Source: Dyadobacter sp. CY326 (GTDB lineage: Bacteria > Bacteroidota > Bacteroidia > Cytophagales > Spirosomataceae). Taken from it: a stretch of DNA of 64,000 nt. Below are positions 42,887 through 53,368 of this stretch, piece by piece. How positions within the stretch are numbered: position 1 is the stretch's first letter; each line of letters starts with the position of its first letter. The notes beneath the pieces are model-generated. The model saw nothing but the letters and a program-made list of their open reading frames with translations, was not told where the DNA came from and ran no database searches. The translations under genes were made by a program, and so were the position numbers. The stretch spans positions 806,001 through 870,000 of the forward strand of contig NZ_JAJUXI010000002.1 of assembly GCF_021390515.1 (NCBI RefSeq), read 5' to 3'.

Positions 42887-44653
42887 ATGTTACAATTTTT
42901 TAAATATGTCCTCGCCACTCTGGTCGGCATAACCGTGTTTATTTTTGCTTCATTTTTCATTCTTGTTGGCATTGGATCAATGCTTTCCTCTGAGGAAAAA
43001 GTGGTTATTGAAGAGAAGTCAGTGCTTAAACTGGACTTGAACAAAGCGATTCAGGAAGTGGGCGTCGAAAATCCGTTTGCGGACATTGGCGGACCATTTG
43101 GCGATAATGAAAATGCAGTTGGTTTGAAAGACATTATCGAAGCCTTGAAAAGTGCTCAGAAAGATGACAATATCAAAGGCATTTATTTGAAAACAGAAGG
43201 ACCGGAAGCGGGTTGGGCGACATTGGAAGAGATTCGGAATCAGCTTGTGGAATTCAAAAAATCAAAAAAATTCATCGTCACTTACGGCGAATCCTACTCT
43301 GAAAAAGGCTACTACATTGCTTCTGTGGCCGACAAGATTTATCTAAACCCGGCTGGCGGCCTTGAATGGAACGGCCTTTCGGCTGAATACAGCTTCTTCA
43401 AGGGAACATTTGATAAATTGGAAATCAAACCATTGGTTTTCAGGGTTGGAGAGTTCAAAAGTGCGATTGAAATGTTCTCTCGTAAGGACATGAGCGATTC
43501 GAGCAAAAAGCAGTCTGTTGAGCTCATTACAGCCATTAATGATAATTTCCTCAAAAATATTTCTGCATCACGTAAAATTCCGGTTGCTGAACTGAAAGGC
43601 CTTGCGGACTCACTGGCGGTTGACAATCCGAAAGCTGCATTGAAATACAAATTTGTGACCAATCTTGGTTATCAGGACGAATTGGAATCCTATTTGAAAA
43701 GAGATTTGAAAGTGGAGGAGAAGAAAAAAATCGCTTACGTTGGAGTCGATAAATATCTCAAAGGCGGTAGCAAAGTGGACGATGGCGATTTCAACAAACG
43801 CATAGGTGTGCTTGTGGCCGAAGGCGAGATTACTTCCGGCGACGGCAGCGATGAGAGCATTGGTTCAGACAAATTTGTAAAAGAACTGAAAGCAATCCGT
43901 GAAAATGACAAGATTAAAGCCATTGTAATCCGCATCAATTCCCCAGGCGGAAGCGCGCTGGCTTCGGATGTAATGTGGAGAGAAATTCAGATTACGGCCA
44001 AGAAGAAACCGGTTATTGCATCCATGTCTGATGTTGCGGCTTCTGGCGGTTACTATATGGCCATGGGTTGTGATAAAATCGTTGCTCAGCCAAACACCAT
44101 TACAGGCTCGATTGGAATATTTGGATTGATTTTCAATGTTTCAGACTTCATGAACAATAAGCTGGGCGTTACTTTCGACGGCGTCGGCACAAGTCCACAT
44201 GCGGATTGGCCAACTGCAACGCGTGAGATGACGGAATTTGAGAAATCAATGATCCAGAAAGGTGTGAATGAAGGTTATGAAACATTTACCAAAAAAGCAG
44301 CTGCTGGCAGAAAAATGTCGGTTGAAAAACTAAAAAGCCTTGCACAAGGCCGCGTTTGGTCTGGTGTGGAAGCGAAGCAAAACGGCTTGGTGGATGTTCT
44401 GGGAGGCGTTGATGATGCGATCAGAATTGCCGCAAAAGCAGCAAAATTAAATGAAGGTGATTACCGTGTTCGTTACTATCCAGAAAAGAAAAAGCCTTTC
44501 GAAGAGCTTTTCACCAAAGTAATGGGAGACAATGAGGAAAAAGCGACGACCAAAGCGCTCGGCGAACTTGCTCCTTATGCCAAAATGTATAAAAAATTAA
44601 TGAATATGGGCGGAACGCAAACCAGAATGCCATTCAAATTGGTCATTCGGTAA
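42887..44653 (+). CDS. sppA: Signal peptide peptidase SppA, 67K type
   Basis: A 588-residue membrane-anchored serine protease that degrades cleaved signal peptides. One N-terminal helix (residues about 5-30) anchors it. Two tandem ClpP-like domains follow. The first holds the general-base lysine in GEFKSAIEMFSR, and the second holds the nucleophile serine in SDVAASGGYYMAMG. This is the Ser/Lys dyad of the long SppA form, which forms a dome-shaped tetramer. The C-terminus ends MPFKLVIR. It is convergent with the YihY-like gene across six bases. Confidence 0.94.
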   Translation: MLQFFKYVLATLVGITVFIFASFFILVGIGSMLSSEEKVVIEEKSVLKLDLNKAIQEVGVENPFADIGGPFGDNENAVGLKDIIEALKSAQKDDNIKGIYLKTEGPEAGWATLEEIRNQLVEFKKSKKFIVTYGESYSEKGYYIASVADKIYLNPAGGLEWNGLSAEYSFFKGTFDKLEIKPLVFRVGEFKSAIEMFSRKDMSDSSKKQSVELITAINDNFLKNISASRKIPVAELKGLADSLAVDNPKAALKYKFVTNLGYQDELESYLKRDLKVEEKKKIAYVGVDKYLKGGSKVDDGDFNKRIGVLVAEGEITSGDGSDESIGSDKFVKELKAIRENDKIKAIVIRINSPGGSALASDVMWREIQITAKKKPVIASMSDVAASGGYYMAMGCDKIVAQPNTITGSIGIFGLIFNVSDFMNNKLGVTFDGVGTSPHADWPTATREMTEFEKSMIQKGVNEGYETFTKKAAAGRKMSVEKLKSLAQGRVWSGVEAKQNGLVDVLGGVDDAIRIAAKAAKLNEGDYRVRYYPEKKKPFEELFTKVMGDNEEKATTKALGELAPYAKMYKKLMNMGGTQTRMPFKLVIR

Positions 44654-44659
44654 GCAACC

Positions 44660-45583
44660 TTAATCGACGATTACTTTACCCGTTTTTTCGTCAAGTTCTT
44701 TTCTTATAACCAGGACGGCGTGTTTATTTGGAGCAATCCCAACGCCGTCCTGTTTTGCATAAACCTTGGTAAACTCAGCTCCGAAATAAAGGATAATGGA
44801 CGAGTAATAAATCCAGGTTAGCAAGATCACAATGGACGCCGACGTGCCATAAGCTGCTCCTAAGTCAGATTGGCCGAGGTAAAAGGTGATTACAAATTTG
44901 CCGACCAAGAATAAAATGGCTGTAAAACTTGCGCCTACAATGCATTCCTTCCATCTCAATTCCCCGTCCGGTAAGACTTTGAAAATCACGGTGAATAATG
45001 ATGTGATAATAGTAAGAACGAGGGCAAGATTTACAATGTAAAAGAGCACCACAGAGCCTTCGGAAAAGTATCTTTCCAATCGATTACTAAGCACGTCCAC
45101 CAAGGCGCTTGCTCCCAGTGAAACAACAAGGAGAAAACCCAGCGTAAGAATTAAGGAAAAGGAAATGAGGCGGTTTTTAAGATATTGAAGCCAGCCTTTT
45201 TTGGGTTTGGATTTGATAGCCCAGATGTAATTAATCGAATCCTGCATTTCCGCAAAAACTCCTGTTGCACCAATCAGTAACGTCCCGATCCCAATCGCAG
45301 CCGCAATTCCTGATTTGTTAGAAAGTTCGGCATTTTTGAGAATCTCCTGTAATTGTATCGCTGCATTCGCTCCAACCAATCCCCGGATTTGTCCAAACAA
45401 CTCGCCCTGAATGGCATCACGTCCAAAAAAAATGCTGAACACCGAAATGATGACCAGCAACATAGGAGCTAACGAGAATATGGTGTAATATGAAAGGGCG
45501 GCACTCAGTTTCAGCCCATTGTCATTCATAAATTCACTGAAACTTTCTTGGAGGATTGAGAAATACAGCTTTATTTTCTTCAT
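44660..45583 (-). CDS. YihY/BrkB-family membrane protein
   Basis: A 307-residue inner-membrane protein with six helices and the family signature LSAALSYYTIFSLAPMLLVI near the N-terminus. It continues with the IGATGVFAEMQDSINYIWAI and AAYGTSASIVILLTWIYYSS segments. The family was once annotated as ribonuclease BN in error; its real activity, possibly transport, is not established. It is the last of three genes on this strand after the NTF2-like and nucleoside transporter genes, 82 bases behind the latter. Confidence 0.92.
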   Translation of the reverse strand: MKKIKLYFSILQESFSEFMNDNGLKLSAALSYYTIFSLAPMLLVIISVFSIFFGRDAIQGELFGQIRGLVGANAAIQLQEILKNAELSNKSGIAAAIGIGTLLIGATGVFAEMQDSINYIWAIKSKPKKGWLQYLKNRLISFSLILTLGFLLVVSLGASALVDVLSNRLERYFSEGSVVLFYIVNLALVLTIITSLFTVIFKVLPDGELRWKECIVGASFTAILFLVGKFVITFYLGQSDLGAAYGTSASIVILLTWIYYSSIILYFGAEFTKVYAKQDGVGIAPNKHAVLVIRKELDEKTGKVIVD

Positions 45584-45665
45584 GATTGCTTTTCTGACTA
45601 TTGCAATTTGATAATATAGCAGCTAAACCCAAATATCCATGCCAATGCGGTTTATGAAGCCGGTT

Positions 45666-46904
45666 TTACAAAAGCAACCCTGCAAGCGTCGCCGACATAT
45701 AAGATGCTAACGTTCCACAAATAAGCGCTTTAAAGCCGAGTCGTGCCAGGTCGGCGCGGCGGGAAGGAGCAAGCTCCCCGATTCCTCCCACCTGAATGGC
45801 GATGGAGCTGAAATTGGCAAAACCACACAACGCAAAACTCGTTATGACAATGGTTTTGTGGTCCAAAGTGTCTTTCATTTTTACGAGATCAAGATAAGCA
45901 ACAAACTCATTGATCACCATTTTCGTCCCCATTAACGAACCGGCAGCTTCAATGTCTTTTCCCGGAACGCCCATTGCCCAGGCAAAAACGGAAAACACTT
46001 TTCCAAGAAGGAAATTGAAGCTTAGTTGAGGAAAAGCAAACAATCCGCCAATTAAACCAAGCAAATAATCAAGCAAAGCGACCAATGCAATAAAGCCGAT
46101 TAACATAGCAATGACATTGAACCCAACCTTCAAACCTTCGCCAGCTCCCGCAGCAATTGCGTCTAACAAATTCGCGTGCGTTTTTTTAATTTCGAGCTTT
46201 ACGACGCCTTTTGTGTTCGAATGTTCCGTTTCAGGAAAAACGATTTTTGAAATAACCAATGCGCCCGGAGCCGCCATTAAGCTAGCTGCGATCAGATAAG
46301 GAGCAGGAACGCCCAATGAGATATAAACGGCCATAACGCCGCCAGCAATGCAAGCGAAACTTCCTGTCATTGAAGCCATTAGCTCTGAATTGGTCATGTT
46401 TTTCAAGTAAGGCTTGATCATGATCTGCGCCTCCACCTGACCCACAAATGTGCTCGCAACATTGGATAATGCCTCCGCGCCACTTACGCCCATAAGCCAG
46501 TAAACACCGCGTGCAATGACAGAAACCACGCGCTGCATAATGCCCAAATGGTAAAGCATGTTTACCAAAACAGCAACAAAAATGATTGTTGGAATTACTT
46601 TGAAAAAGAAGACGAAGTCGTTTCCGGGGCCAAATGCCTTTTGCATTAATTCCGGACGGACGAGTGTTCCAAAAACAAAATCGGCTCCACGGTCCGAAAA
46701 GGAGAGTAATTTTTGAACTTTGTCTCCTAACCATTGAAAAATGGCTTGTCCGGTTTCTGTACGAAGAATAAAAACGGCGAGACCAAATTGAAGTGCCAAC
46801 CCCACGCCTACTGTCCGGTAATTGATTGCTTTTCTATTATTCGACATCGCGAATGCAACGCCGAGGATCAATATGATACCCAGTAGTCCCGTAAATCTTT
46901 CCAT
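45666..46904 (-). CDS. Concentrative nucleoside transporter (NupC/CNT family)
   Basis: A 412-residue inner-membrane transporter with about ten helices. Family motifs include GVSGAEALSNVASTFVGQVEA (the substrate/cation site region), MTNSELMASMTGSFACIAGG, GTKMVINEFVAYLDL and ALCGFANFSSIAIQVGGIG. It imports nucleosides with H+ or Na+. Which nucleosides and which ion cannot be read from the sequence here. It probably shares a transcript with the NTF2-like gene, whose stop lies 95 bases upstream. Confidence 0.94.
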   Translation of the reverse strand: MERFTGLLGIILILGVAFAMSNNRKAINYRTVGVGLALQFGLAVFILRTETGQAIFQWLGDKVQKLLSFSDRGADFVFGTLVRPELMQKAFGPGNDFVFFFKVIPTIIFVAVLVNMLYHLGIMQRVVSVIARGVYWLMGVSGAEALSNVASTFVGQVEAQIMIKPYLKNMTNSELMASMTGSFACIAGGVMAVYISLGVPAPYLIAASLMAAPGALVISKIVFPETEHSNTKGVVKLEIKKTHANLLDAIAAGAGEGLKVGFNVIAMLIGFIALVALLDYLLGLIGGLFAFPQLSFNFLLGKVFSVFAWAMGVPGKDIEAAGSLMGTKMVINEFVAYLDLVKMKDTLDHKTIVITSFALCGFANFSSIAIQVGGIGELAPSRRADLARLGFKALICGTLASYMSATLAGLLL

Positions 46905-46999
46905 AAATTGTTAAGTCGCCCCTGTCAAAAAGGTGCAAAATAACAACAAATTAATTGGAAGCTGCGAAATCTGTAAAATATAGGAGATTAAGCCAGAGA

Positions 47000-47548
47000 T
47001 TATTTGGCAGCGATTACTGGCTCGGGTGCAGTCGCTAACTCGTCTGAGTGACGATGAATGATTTTCCACCCGTCTTTTTCGCGATGGAACACAATTGTTA
47101 CATGCAGGTTGAGGCTGGTTCCGTCTGCTAAAATGTAATGTTCTTTTTGCAGCACATAACCTTGTTCGGCGCTGGCACTGCTCGCAATTTTCTCAACATT
47201 GTAAAGGTTGTTGCCCGCAATCTTTTTGTTGAATGCATCGAGGCTCTTTTCCACTGCTTCCCAACCTTTTGATTCCTGTGCATTCATTCCACAAAAGTTG
47301 GTGACTTCCGCAGTCCGCGACCATAATGACTTGTAGGTTGAAGGGTTTCCTTCTGCAAACTCCTGATTGCCAAGCTGCAACTTTGCAACAACGTCAGAGA
47401 AAGAAGCCTTTTGCTGCAAACCGATATTGGATACGGTTTGCAGATTGATCGGATTTAATGGTAAAACTTGCTCACGGGTCTTTGTTCTGTACTTAAATGA
47501 CGAAGCAATGAGGATGAGTAAGATGAAAACGGAAATATTTCTATTCAT
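47000..47548 (-). CDS. Exported NTF2/SnoaL-like protein
   Basis: A 182-residue protein. ATG 47548 is preferred, giving an N-terminal hydrophobic signal segment (NISVFILLILIASSF); an earlier ATG at 47587 puts a basic extension before it. The mature part has the cone-like NTF2 pattern (VVAKLQLGNQEFAEGNPSTY, then HVTIVFHREKDGWKIIHRH), ending in the typical strand with W-K-I-x-H. No catalytic residues can be assigned. Such domains bind small ligands or act as enzymes in many contexts. Confidence 0.72.
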   Translation of the reverse strand: MNRNISVFILLILIASSFKYRTKTREQVLPLNPINLQTVSNIGLQQKASFSDVVAKLQLGNQEFAEGNPSTYKSLWSRTAEVTNFCGMNAQESKGWEAVEKSLDAFNKKIAGNNLYNVEKIASSASAEQGYVLQKEHYILADGTSLNLHVTIVFHREKDGWKIIHRHSDELATAPEPVIAAK

Positions 47549-47691
47549 GGCTAATAAACTAAAACGCTTACTTAAATTCTTAGACAAATATTCAATGTTA
47601 AAACTTAAAAAAATAGCGTAGTTATACCTGTTTACAGCACGTTATACACCCTTATTACGGGATTTGACAAAGAAAAGTATATAGAAAGCCA

Positions 47692-47726
47692 ATAAAAATG
47701 GGAGAACAAGTTGCCTTGTCCTCCCA
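47692..47726 (-). terminator. Intrinsic terminator of metH
   Basis: On the minus strand GGGAGGACAAG pairs with CTTGTTCTCCC (one G-U) around a GCAA loop and is followed by ATTTTTATT. Arms are at 47715-47725 and 47700-47710. It begins about 23 bases after the metH stop. Confidence 0.9.
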
Positions 47727-47748
47727 ATGAACCTTAATTATGAAATTT

Positions 47749-50700
47749 TTAATATCCCAAAACAGGAGAAAGCCATTTTTCGACGTCTTCCAAAGGCATG
47801 TTTTTCCTATGGGCGTAATCCTCAACTTGGTCTTTAAATATCTTACCCACAGGGAAATAGCGACTTTCAGGGTGCGAGAAATACCAACCGCTTACACTGC
47901 TTGCCGGATACATTGCAAAACTTTCTGTTAATGTAATTCCTAGCTGTTCGGCATTGAGCAAGTCAAACAACATTCGCTTCTCTGTATGGTCCGGGCAGGC
48001 GGGATAACCTGGTGCGGGTCGGATGCCGGCATAGCCTTCCTTGATAAGATCTTCGTTGCTCAATGTCTCGTCTTTGGCATAACCCCAAAGCTCCTTGCGA
48101 ACACGCTCATGCATCAGTTCAGCCAATGCTTCAACCAAACGATCCGCCAGGGCTTTCACCATGATGCTATTATAATCGTCGTGGTCTTTTTCATATTTAT
48201 CCAAAAGTGCTTCGATGCCGATTCCGGCTGTGACAGCAAAACCGCCAATGTAATCGGTTTGGCCTGTTTCAAGCGGGGCAACGAAATCGGATAAGCAGTA
48301 ATTGGCAAGATTCGACGCTTTTTGGCTTTGCTGACGCAAATGATGCAAAACAGCAGCCGTATCCGCAACCAGTTCACCCGCATTCAGATTTTCAGTTGCA
48401 TGCTGGCTTATTTTGTATTCGATATGCTGGTGCGAACCGTGTCTTTCGCAAGGCACTTCGCGCGTGGCTTCTTCGAAATGATGCAAAACAATGTCATCCT
48501 GAATCGCATTTGCTGGCCAAAAACCGATCACAGCCTTTGCTTTCAACGTTTTATCACGAATGATCTCTCCTAAAAGAACGGCTGCATCTTCATATAAGCG
48601 CGTTGCTTCTGCTCCTACGACTTTGTCTTCGAAAATCTTTGGATACTTTCCGTGCAACTGCCATGTTTGGAAAAATGGCGTCCAATCAATGTATTTGGCA
48701 ATGTCGGCCAGACTGTAATCATCGTAAACCCTTGTTCCTAAAAACTGTGGTTTCGTTGCCTGGAAGCTGCTCCAATCAATTTTCGCTTTATTTTCACGCG
48801 CTTTTCCAATTGCAACGTGCGCTTTTTCGCCGCCTCTTTTTGCGTGATCTTCGCGCAGTTTTGCGTATTCAGCCTTAATATCCGCCAACACATCTGCCTG
48901 ACTCTGATCATTTTGAATCAGTTTTCCAGCAACAGGAACGGATCTTGAAGCATCTAAAACGTGGATCACAGCACCTGAATAGTTGGGGTCAATTTTAACT
49001 GCCGTGTGTATACGCGAAGTCGTAGCACCTCCGATCAAAAGTGGCATTTTGAAGTTCCGGCGCTCCATTTCTTTTGCGACGCCGACCATTTCATCCAGCG
49101 ACGGCGTGATCAATCCAGACAAACCGATAATGTCCACATTGTGCTCAATGGCAGCTGCCAGGATCTTATCCGTCGGCACCATTACGCCGAGGTCGATAAT
49201 TTCGTAATTGTTACAGCCCAGCACCACGCCTACAATGTTTTTCCCAATGTCGTGGACATCGCCTTTCACCGTTGCGAGCAAGATTTTACCGGCTGAATTG
49301 TTCCCTTCGCTTTTTTCCGCTTCAATGTAAGGCTGCAAATAAGCCACGGCTTTCTTCATCACGCGTGCCGATTTTACAACTTGCGGCAGGAACATTTTTC
49401 CTTCTCCAAAAAGATCGCCAACAATGCTCATTCCGTCCATTAAAGGGCCCTCAATCACCTCCAATGGCCTTGTAAACAAATGTCTGCATTCTTCCGTATC
49501 CTCATCAATGTAATCCGAAATGCCTTTTACCAAGGAATGCGAAATCCGCTCCTTAACCGGCAATTCTCTCCATGAAAGATCGGGGCCGCTTTGCGATTTC
49601 CCCTTATCTTTCACTGTTTCTGCATAAGCAACCAAGCGCTCTGTTGAATCAGCACGGCGGTTAAGCAGCACATCCTCAACCAGTTCCAGAACATCTTTCG
49701 GGATTTCATCATAAATGCCGATTTGCGCAGCATTCACAATTCCCATGTCCATTCCCGCGCGGATTGCATGATACAAAAACGCAGTGTGAATGGCTTCGCG
49801 AACAGGTTCATTTCCTCTGAAACTGAAAGAAACATTGGAAACGCCACCTGAAACTTTGGCATGCGGCAGGTTTTCTTTAATCCAGCGAACGGCATTAATG
49901 AAGTCCACCGCATAGTTATTATGCTCTTCCATTCCGGTCGCAACCGTCAGGATATTTGGGTCAAAAATGATGTCCTCGGCTGGGAACCCAACTTCCTCTG
50001 TCAGAATGCGATAAGCTCTGGAACAGATTTCAATGCGTCGTTCCAGATTATCCGCCTGACCTTGTTCGTCAAACGCCATTACTACCGTCGCGGCGCCATA
50101 GCGCAACACGGTTCTCGCCGCTTCCTTGAACTTTTCTTCGCCCTCTTTCAAAGAAATGGAGTTCACGATTGACTTGCCCTGCACACATTTAAGTCCCGAT
50201 TCGATGACTTCCCATTTCGAAGAATCGATCATTAACGGCACTTTGGAAATGTCGGGTTCGGAAACAATGAGGTTAACAAAAGTCTTCATTGCTTCAACAC
50301 CGTCGATCATCCCTTCGTCCAGGTTAACGTCAATCACCTGCGCGCCGCTCTCAACCTGTTCGCGGGCTATGGCAAGCGCCTCATCATACTTGCCTTCACG
50401 CACGAGACGGGCAAATTTCTTTGACCCGGTCACATTGCAACGCTCACCAATGTTCACAAAATTGCTTAACTGATTGATCTTAACCGGCTCTAAACCAGAT
50501 AATTTCATGACCGTTTCATTGGATGGCAAAGTCCTAGGATTATACTTTACTGCCAGGTCCGCAATAACGCGAATGTGATCGGGCGTTGTTCCGCAGCAGC
50601 CGCCGATGATATTGATCAGATTGTCCCTCAAAAATCCGTCAATAACTTCGCCCATTTGCTCGGGGGACTCGTCATATTCGCCCATTTCGTTTGGTAACCC

Positions 50701-51573
50701 AGCATTGGGGTGCGCCGATGTGAAAAATGGCGCTTCCTTAGCCAGAATCTGAACATAAGGCCGCATTAAATCTGCTCCTAATGCGCAGTTTAAGCCAACA
50801 GATAATAACGGCAAATGCGAAACAGAAGTCAAGAATGCTTCCGTCGTTTGTCCCGATAATGTCCGTCCGGATGCATCTGTAATTGTGCCTGAGATCATGA
50901 TAGGCAATGCCTCGCCCGGCGTGTTTCTCCACGATTCCAGCCGCTCGACTTTGCCATTTCTGGCATCAACAAAAAATTGATCTATTGCAAAAAGCGCTGC
51001 TTTTGCATTCAATGTGTCAAATATGGTTTCAACCAGCAGCAAATCGCAACCGCCGTCCGTTAAGCCTCTAATTTGCTCATAATAAGCTTCTACAAGCTGA
51101 TCAAAGCTGATTGCGCGGTAACCTGGGTTGTTTACATCCGGCGAAAGTGACGCAGTCCGGTTAGTAGGCCCTATCGAACCCGCAACGAAACGTGGCTTAT
51201 CAGGATCTTTTTCCGTGAATTCGTCTGCAACTTCCCTGGCAAGTCTGGCCGACTCGAAGTTAAGCTCGTAAACGAGCTCTTCCATGCCATAATCGGCCAT
51301 GGCAATGGTCGTTCCTGAAAATGTGTTGGTTTCAGCAATATCAGCTCCCGCGTCAAAATATGCGGCGTGAATGGCTTTTATAACGTCTGGCCGAGTTAGC
51401 GAAAGCAAATCATTATTGCCTTTTACATCGCGCGGCCAGTCTTTGAAACGCTCGCCTCTGTAATCATGATCTTCCAGTTTATACCGCTGGATCATCGTTC
51501 CCATAGCGCCGTCAAGCACAAGAATGCGACTTTTCAGGATTTCACGGATGTTTGCGTTTTGCGTTGCTACCAT
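47749..51573 (-). CDS. metH: Cobalamin-dependent methionine synthase
   Basis: A full-length 1274-residue enzyme that transfers a methyl group from methyltetrahydrofolate to homocysteine via cobalamin. Domains in order: homocysteine-binding ([21 protein letters not shown]; zinc cysteines in GGCCGT near 325), pterin-binding (about 350-640), cobalamin cap and binding domain with DVHDIG near 771-776 (the His ligates cobalt), and AdoMet-reactivation domain (about 930-1274, [12 protein letters not shown] near 1185). It is divergent from an Lrp-type regulator 194 bases away, and ends in a clear terminator. No riboswitch was seen upstream, unlike metE. Confidence 0.97.
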   Translation of the reverse strand: MVATQNANIREILKSRILVLDGAMGTMIQRYKLEDHDYRGERFKDWPRDVKGNNDLLSLTRPDVIKAIHAAYFDAGADIAETNTFSGTTIAMADYGMEELVYELNFESARLAREVADEFTEKDPDKPRFVAGSIGPTNRTASLSPDVNNPGYRAISFDQLVEAYYEQIRGLTDGGCDLLLVETIFDTLNAKAALFAIDQFFVDARNGKVERLESWRNTPGEALPIMISGTITDASGRTLSGQTTEAFLTSVSHLPLLSVGLNCALGADLMRPYVQILAKEAPFFTSAHPNAGLPNEMGEYDESPEQMGEVIDGFLRDNLINIIGGCCGTTPDHIRVIADLAVKYNPRTLPSNETVMKLSGLEPVKINQLSNFVNIGERCNVTGSKKFARLVREGKYDEALAIAREQVESGAQVIDVNLDEGMIDGVEAMKTFVNLIVSEPDISKVPLMIDSSKWEVIESGLKCVQGKSIVNSISLKEGEEKFKEAARTVLRYGAATVVMAFDEQGQADNLERRIEICSRAYRILTEEVGFPAEDIIFDPNILTVATGMEEHNNYAVDFINAVRWIKENLPHAKVSGGVSNVSFSFRGNEPVREAIHTAFLYHAIRAGMDMGIVNAAQIGIYDEIPKDVLELVEDVLLNRRADSTERLVAYAETVKDKGKSQSGPDLSWRELPVKERISHSLVKGISDYIDEDTEECRHLFTRPLEVIEGPLMDGMSIVGDLFGEGKMFLPQVVKSARVMKKAVAYLQPYIEAEKSEGNNSAGKILLATVKGDVHDIGKNIVGVVLGCNNYEIIDLGVMVPTDKILAAAIEHNVDIIGLSGLITPSLDEMVGVAKEMERRNFKMPLLIGGATTSRIHTAVKIDPNYSGAVIHVLDASRSVPVAGKLIQNDQSQADVLADIKAEYAKLREDHAKRGGEKAHVAIGKARENKAKIDWSSFQATKPQFLGTRVYDDYSLADIAKYIDWTPFFQTWQLHGKYPKIFEDKVVGAEATRLYEDAAVLLGEIIRDKTLKAKAVIGFWPANAIQDDIVLHHFEEATREVPCERHGSHQHIEYKISQHATENLNAGELVADTAAVLHHLRQQSQKASNLANYCLSDFVAPLETGQTDYIGGFAVTAGIGIEALLDKYEKDHDDYNSIMVKALADRLVEALAELMHERVRKELWGYAKDETLSNEDLIKEGYAGIRPAPGYPACPDHTEKRMLFDLLNAEQLGITLTESFAMYPASSVSGWYFSHPESRYFPVGKIFKDQVEDYAHRKNMPLEDVEKWLSPVLGY

Positions 51574-51767
51574 TTTATCGTATTTGTGTTAGCTAATAAT
51601 GTTGTGCGGAATTATTCCAATCTCAACTTGGAAAGCAAATTTAACCTAAATAGATGTTTTGTTCAAAAAAATCAAAAAATTCAGACTAATAGTCTACTGA
51701 CTTTTAAATCGATAAATTATTTATCTATATTCGCCCGGTTCGAAAAGTGAATTAAGATATTCTATCT

Positions 51768-52244
51768 ATGTATAATCCCGACGAAACGGATGCCAAAATC
51801 CTGCATTATCTGCAACAGGACGCCACCCTGAAAACAAGGGAACTTTCGGAAAAGTTGAACCTATCATACACACCTGTTTATGAGCGTGTTAGAAGACTCG
51901 AAAAAGAAGGGATCATCAAGAAATACGTCGCCCTGGTCGACCGTGAAAAGGTTGGGAAAAAGCTGATGGCTTTCTGCAACATTGCATTGAAAGAGCATTC
52001 GAAATCTATGGGAGAAAAATTTGTGAAGGCTGTGGTGGCAATGCCGGAAGTGATGGAATGCTTTAATATCTCAGGTGATTACGACTTTTTACTGAAAGTC
52101 GTGGTCGACGATATGTCTCAGTATCAGCAGTTTTTAATGCAAAAGCTTGGCTCACTCGAAAATATCGGAAGCACGCATAGCTTATTTGTAATGGGAGAAA
52201 TCAAAAATTCGTCGGCATTGGAAATGCACGTCCAAAAAAAATAA
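51768..52244 (+). CDS. Lrp/AsnC-family transcriptional regulator
   Basis: A 158-residue regulator. The N-terminal helix-turn-helix (TDAKILHYLQQDATLKTREL, then YERVRRLEKEGIIKKYVAL) is followed by the RAM/AsnC ligand-binding beta-alpha-beta domain (MAFCNIALKEHS to SGDYDFLLKVVVDDM). It would sense an amino acid and control nearby or distant metabolic genes. It is divergent from metH, so a link to methionine supply is possible but inferred from position only. A hairpin overlaps its stop codon and probably serves the opposite strand. Confidence 0.94.
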   Translation: MYNPDETDAKILHYLQQDATLKTRELSEKLNLSYTPVYERVRRLEKEGIIKKYVALVDREKVGKKLMAFCNIALKEHSKSMGEKFVKAVVAMPEVMECFNISGDYDFLLKVVVDDMSQYQQFLMQKLGSLENIGSTHSLFVMGEIKNSSALEMHVQKK

Positions 52245-52273
52245 ATACGGCGCCGGAAATTCCAGGCCGTATT
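52232..52273 (-). terminator. Terminator on the minus strand between the Lrp gene and the broken secreted gene
   Basis: AATACGGC (52244-52251) pairs with GCCGTATT (52266-52273). On the minus strand the stem is followed by TTATTTTTTTT, the Lrp gene's A-rich end. There is no T-run in the plus direction, so it serves the gene at 52298. Confidence 0.65.
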
Positions 52274-52297
52274 CCAACTCACCCCTAACAAAAACTT

Positions 52298-52520
52298 TTA
52301 ATGCTTTTTACCTCGTTTAAAAGGCTTCTCCAATTTTTTATCAAAAGAGCCATCTGCATTGAACAGCAAAACCTTCACAGCATTATCGACTGAAATCGCG
52401 ACAAAGTAAGCGCCATCCGCATTCGTCGCCGCCACTTGTATTGTGCTTCCCGCATAATTGGCGACATGCTGTGATCTACACAGCAACAAACATAATCAGC
52501 AAAAGAGAAATTTTCTTCAT
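52298..52520 (-). pseudogene. Small secreted protein interrupted by a frameshift
   Basis: From ATG 52520 the minus strand encodes a signal-peptide-like start (MKKISLLLIMFVAV) that hits TAG at 52478-52476. The next frame then gives QHVANYAGSTIQVAATNADG and VDNAVKVLLFNADGSFDKKL to a stop at 52298, followed by a terminator. The halves fit a short exported protein of about 70 residues if the TAGA at the break were an insertion. Either a decayed gene or a sequence error; the alternative is that only the second frame is used from a downstream start. No family is recognised. Confidence 0.5.
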
Positions 52521-52753
52521 AGTCTTATCCACGGGTTTTTGTGAATGTAAATTACTGTTCTTTTAGGATTACGCCCGCGGATTTACGGCTGTTGCATTTC
52601 ACTGTTCATTTTTTAACAAAAAAGGCTCTTAACGTTTTTTAAGACTGATTTATAGCGGGTTAAAATTTAAATTGATAATTTTTGCAACATAATTATCGGG
52701 ATAACCGTAATCCTAATTAAGCAATCAATCCCTGACAAACTGATCCTCTAACT

Positions 52754-53368
52754 TTGCTCTTCGGAAGAAAAATATCTTTTAACGAAAACGACTTTGATAC
52801 AGTCGTTGCTGCGTGCATTGCAGGCAATCATCAGGCACAAAGACATCTTTACAAGCAGTTTTTTGGCTATTCGAAAAGCATTTGTCTGCGCTACACATCT
52901 ACAACCGAAGAGGCGGAGGAAGTTTTGAATGAGGGTTTTTTGAAGGTTTTTAATAACTTAGGTAAATATGATTCCAATCACCCGTTCAAAGCCTGGCTGA
53001 GAACGATCATGGTGAACACGGCGATCAGTTATTATCGCAAGCACAAGAAGCACAGCGAAGATGTGATTGCCCTGGAAGACGCTCCTTATCCCAAATTTGA
53101 AGAGGACATCATCAGTCAGATCACGGCGGATGAGATCCTTGAACTGATCCAAAAGATCAAGCCTATTTACAAAAATGTGTTTTTACTATATGTAGTCGAT
53201 GGCTATAACCATCGGGAAATAGCAGATTTGCTGCAAATCAACGAGGCAACCGTTCGCTCCCATTATGTTCGTGCAAGGGCACGTTTGCAGCATTTGATCA
53301 AACAATATTACCCAAATCTCTTCCCAAGTGATTGGGCCGTAAAGTCATTCAGAGGAAATGAAAACTAA
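52754..53368 (+). CDS. ECF-type RNA polymerase sigma factor
   Basis: A 204-residue sigma-70 family factor of the extracytoplasmic-function group. Region 2 (about 25-95: LYKQFFGYSKSICLRYTSTT, EEAEEVLNEGFLKVF, WLRTIMVNTAISYYRK) binds the core and the -10-like element. Region 4 (about 135-190: VDGYNHREIADLLQINEATV) is the -35-binding helix-turn-helix. The start is TTG 52754, because no ATG exists in frame before region 2 and a stop precedes it. It overlaps the next gene by 11 bases, which is typical of a sigma/anti-sigma pair. Confidence 0.93.
   Translation: MLFGRKISFNENDFDTVVAACIAGNHQAQRHLYKQFFGYSKSICLRYTSTTEEAEEVLNEGFLKVFNNLGKYDSNHPFKAWLRTIMVNTAISYYRKHKKHSEDVIALEDAPYPKFEEDIISQITADEILELIQKIKPIYKNVFLLYVVDGYNHREIADLLQINEATVRSHYVRARARLQHLIKQYYPNLFPSDWAVKSFRGNEN

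Noticed and set aside
47621-47647. Direct repeat GTTATAC twice, 20 bases apart
   Set aside because: Too short and AT-rich to claim; no gene or promoter fits it.
51574-51767. Possible riboswitch upstream of metH
   Set aside because: No SAM- or B12-riboswitch motifs were found on either strand; the region is plain AT-rich intergenic DNA.
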